Source: a bacterium
Lineage (GTDB): Bacteria > Tectomicrobia > Entotheonellia > Entotheonellales > Entotheonellaceae
Assembly (NCBI GenBank): GCA_027294925.1
Contig: JAPULM010000589.1
Span: 1-16,362 of the forward strand
Direction: 5' to 3'
Length of the DNA stretch: 16,362 nucleotides
The notes under the pieces were generated by a model. That model saw only the letters and a list, made by a program, of their open reading frames with translations. It was not told the DNA's origin and ran no database searches. Both the position numbers and the translations under genes were made by a program. Of the stretch, positions 14,930-16,362 are shown piece by piece (position 1 is the stretch's first letter; every line of letters starts with the position of its first letter).

Positions 14930-15778
14930 ATGGGCAAGCTTGAAGGTAAGGTGGCAGTTATTACGGGCGCGAGCCGCGGTATCGGGCAGGCCATTGCCGA
15001 GTTGTTCGCCAGCGAGGGGGCTAAAGTCGTGTGTGCGGCACGCACGGTGAACGAGGGCGACCATCCGCTAGAAGGGTCGTTGGCGCGCACGGTGCAAAAT
15101 ATTAAGGAAGCCGGGGGCGATGCCCTGGCAGTGGCCGCAAATGTGTCTGAAGAGGCTGATTGCATCGGGTTGATTGAACAGTCGCGGACGTATTTTGGCA
15201 AGGTTGACATTCTGATTAATAATGCGGCATTGAACTATTATGTCCCGATTATTGATTATGCCACAAACCGCTGGATTCGCGCCTTTGCGGTTAACGTGCA
15301 TGGCCCATTCATGCTGTCCAAGGCCGTGTTGCCGGAGATGATCGAAGGTCAGCAAGGCGCTATTGTCAATATCTCGTCCGGGGCAGCGATTGGACCTGGG
15401 CGGGGGCCTTATAAAGACACCACGGTGCGGGGTGGCACCATGTATGGGGCGTCTAAGGCCGCGCTAGAGCGTTTTACCCAGGGGCTTGCTCAGGAAGTCG
15501 CGTCCCATGGCGGCATTGCCATAACGGCTTTGTCGCCCTCTCGGGTGGTGCCGACGCCAGGGACGGTGTTTCACCATCTGGTTGATGGGATGGATGACCC
15601 ACGTGGCGAGCCGCCTGATTTCATGGCCCGCGCTACGCTGCTGCTTGCTAGTGAACCTGCCGAGAAAGTCAACGGTCGGGTGACATACAGCCAGCAAATT
15701 CTGCAGGAATTTGGCTGGATTGAGTCGGCTGTTGGCCGTGGGGTGGATTCGCCTGGCTCAGGGTATTCGCAGAGCTGA
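14930..15778 (+). CDS. Short-chain dehydrogenase/reductase (SDR family)
   Basis: A classical-type NAD(P)-dependent oxidoreductase of 282 residues. The Rossmann motif TGASRGIG is at 12-19, and the basic residue in AART near 38 hints at NADP. NNAA is at 97-100. The catalytic set is Ser149/Ser150 in NISSGAA, Tyr172 and Lys176 in YGASK. The segment between Ser and Tyr (GPGRGPYKDTTVRGGT) is longer than in short SDRs and could form a substrate lid. A GAGAGG site lies just before the ATG. It sits between the amidohydrolase and pyrF, all in one direction and with short gaps. The substrate is not predictable from sequence alone. Confidence 0.9.
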   Translation: MGKLEGKVAVITGASRGIGQAIAELFASEGAKVVCAARTVNEGDHPLEGSLARTVQNIKEAGGDALAVAANVSEEADCIGLIEQSRTYFGKVDILINNAALNYYVPIIDYATNRWIRAFAVNVHGPFMLSKAVLPEMIEGQQGAIVNISSGAAIGPGRGPYKDTTVRGGTMYGASKAALERFTQGLAQEVASHGGIAITALSPSRVVPTPGTVFHHLVDGMDDPRGEPPDFMARATLLLASEPAEKVNGRVTYSQQILQEFGWIESAVGRGVDSPGSGYSQS

Positions 15779-15836
15779 GCTGCGCATGCTGATTCAACCC
15801 CAAGGCGCAATGCCTGTCAAGGAGAACTCAACGTTG

Positions 15837-16362
15837 ATGGCTGAAGGGCATTTTGCTGATCGCTTATGTGCTGCTGTGGCACGAACCGGGAGCCCTGTGG
15901 TCGTGGGTCTTGATCCGCGTTTGGAGCTTTTGCCGGAAGCGCTATTGGCTGCTAGCCGGCGAGAATTTGGCGCTACGCCGCAGGCGGTAGGTGAGGCATT
16001 CTGGCGTTTTAGTCAGGCCATTATTGACGCCGTGCATGATGTGGCGCCGGCAGTGAAGCCGCAAATGGCGTTTTATGAACGCTATGGTCTGGCCGGGCTG
16101 CGTGCTTTTGCGCAGACGGTGTGTTATGCGCGCCAAAAGGGATTATTGGTCATTGCTGATGCCAAGTGTAATGATATTGGTTCTACTGCCGAAGCGTATG
16201 CCGATGCCTTTTTAGGCACGCCGAGCATATTTGGTCAAACGGCGCCGAGTGATTTTGCTGCTGATGCTCTTACGGTGAATGGCTATCTCGGTAGTGATGG
16301 CATCCGGCCGTTTGTGCAGCAGGTAGAGCAACATGGCAGAGGCATCTTTGTGCTGGTTAAGA
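15837..16362 (+). CDS. pyrF: Orotidine 5'-phosphate decarboxylase PyrF, type 2 (cut by the right edge)
   Basis: Makes UMP from OMP in the last step of pyrimidine synthesis. The visible 175 residues match the type 2 family: VVVGLDPRLELLP with Asp26, VKPQMAFYERYG with Lys74, the catalytic IADAKCNDIGSTAEAYADAF with Asp108, Lys110 and Asp113, and LTVNGYLGSDGIRPF. The usual KRGD is KCND here, but the charged Asp-Lys-Asp residues are kept. The C-terminal third lies beyond the edge. The start is uncertain: ATG 15837 is chosen, with AAGGAG 12 bases upstream; TTG 15834 is better spaced, and ATG 15810 is also in frame. It follows the SDR gene by 58 bases, probably as part of the same transcript or with its own nearby promoter. 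Confidence 0.9.
   Translation, partial: MAEGHFADRLCAAVARTGSPVVVGLDPRLELLPEALLAASRREFGATPQAVGEAFWRFSQAIIDAVHDVAPAVKPQMAFYERYGLAGLRAFAQTVCYARQKGLLVIADAKCNDIGSTAEAYADAFLGTPSIFGQTAPSDFAADALTVNGYLGSDGIRPFVQQVEQHGRGIFVLVK

Overview
The window looks like chromosomal DNA of an uncultured Gram-negative bacterium. It carries a type II secretion secretin and its inner-membrane partners, a lipoprotein with CxxCH haem motifs, and sigma70-like promoters. The gene styles (GspA/ExeA with a TPR protein in the GspB position, a Cys-type LipM-like transferase, and Amidohydro_2 plus SDR genes) would fit a deep lineage such as Desulfobacterota, Tectomicrobia or a relative. This placement is a guess from style only; no phylogeny was run. 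I see no transposase, integrase, phage gene or CRISPR array.

Layout. (1) 1-4815, minus strand: a tightly packed type II secretion operon in the order gspA-like ATPase, TPR/GspB-like protein, gspC, gspD. The gspD reading frame runs off the left edge. A good promoter lies at 4889-4918. (2) 4965-7161, minus strand: tRNA-Gly(CCC), a small diheme lipoprotein and recJ, closely spaced and probably read from a promoter at 7190-7218. (3) 7162-7544: a gene-free stretch with three dyad elements. (4) 7545-9629, plus strand: an orphan REC-PAS-GGDEF-EAL regulator of cyclic-di-GMP. (5) 9772-13518, minus strand: gcvT, gcvH, a lipM-like octanoyltransferase and a sarcosine-oxidase-like flavoprotein, with a promoter at 13593-13621. 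(6) 13743-16362, plus strand: an Amidohydro_2 metal hydrolase or decarboxylase, a short-chain dehydrogenase and the first part of pyrF, with a promoter at 13638-13666.

How the genes work together. Block 1 builds the outer-membrane secretin channel, its inner-membrane connector and the ATPase/peptidoglycan-binding factor that helps the secretin cross the wall. Block 5 reads as a one-carbon and glycine module: the flavoprotein may oxidise an N-methylated amino acid such as sarcosine to glycine, GcvT and GcvH handle the aminomethyl group, and LipM would attach octanoate to the GcvH lysine. No gcvP, lipA or lipL gene is in the window, so the glycine-cleavage and lipoate pathways must be completed elsewhere. 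Block 6 may be a small catabolic pair next to a pyrimidine gene.

Most of the window is recognisable. No clearly new system stands out. The points most worth a second look are the four-part GspA fusion, the glycine-cleavage operon without gcvP, the cytochrome lipoprotein coupled to recJ, and the dyad cluster between the tRNA and the cyclic-di-GMP gene.
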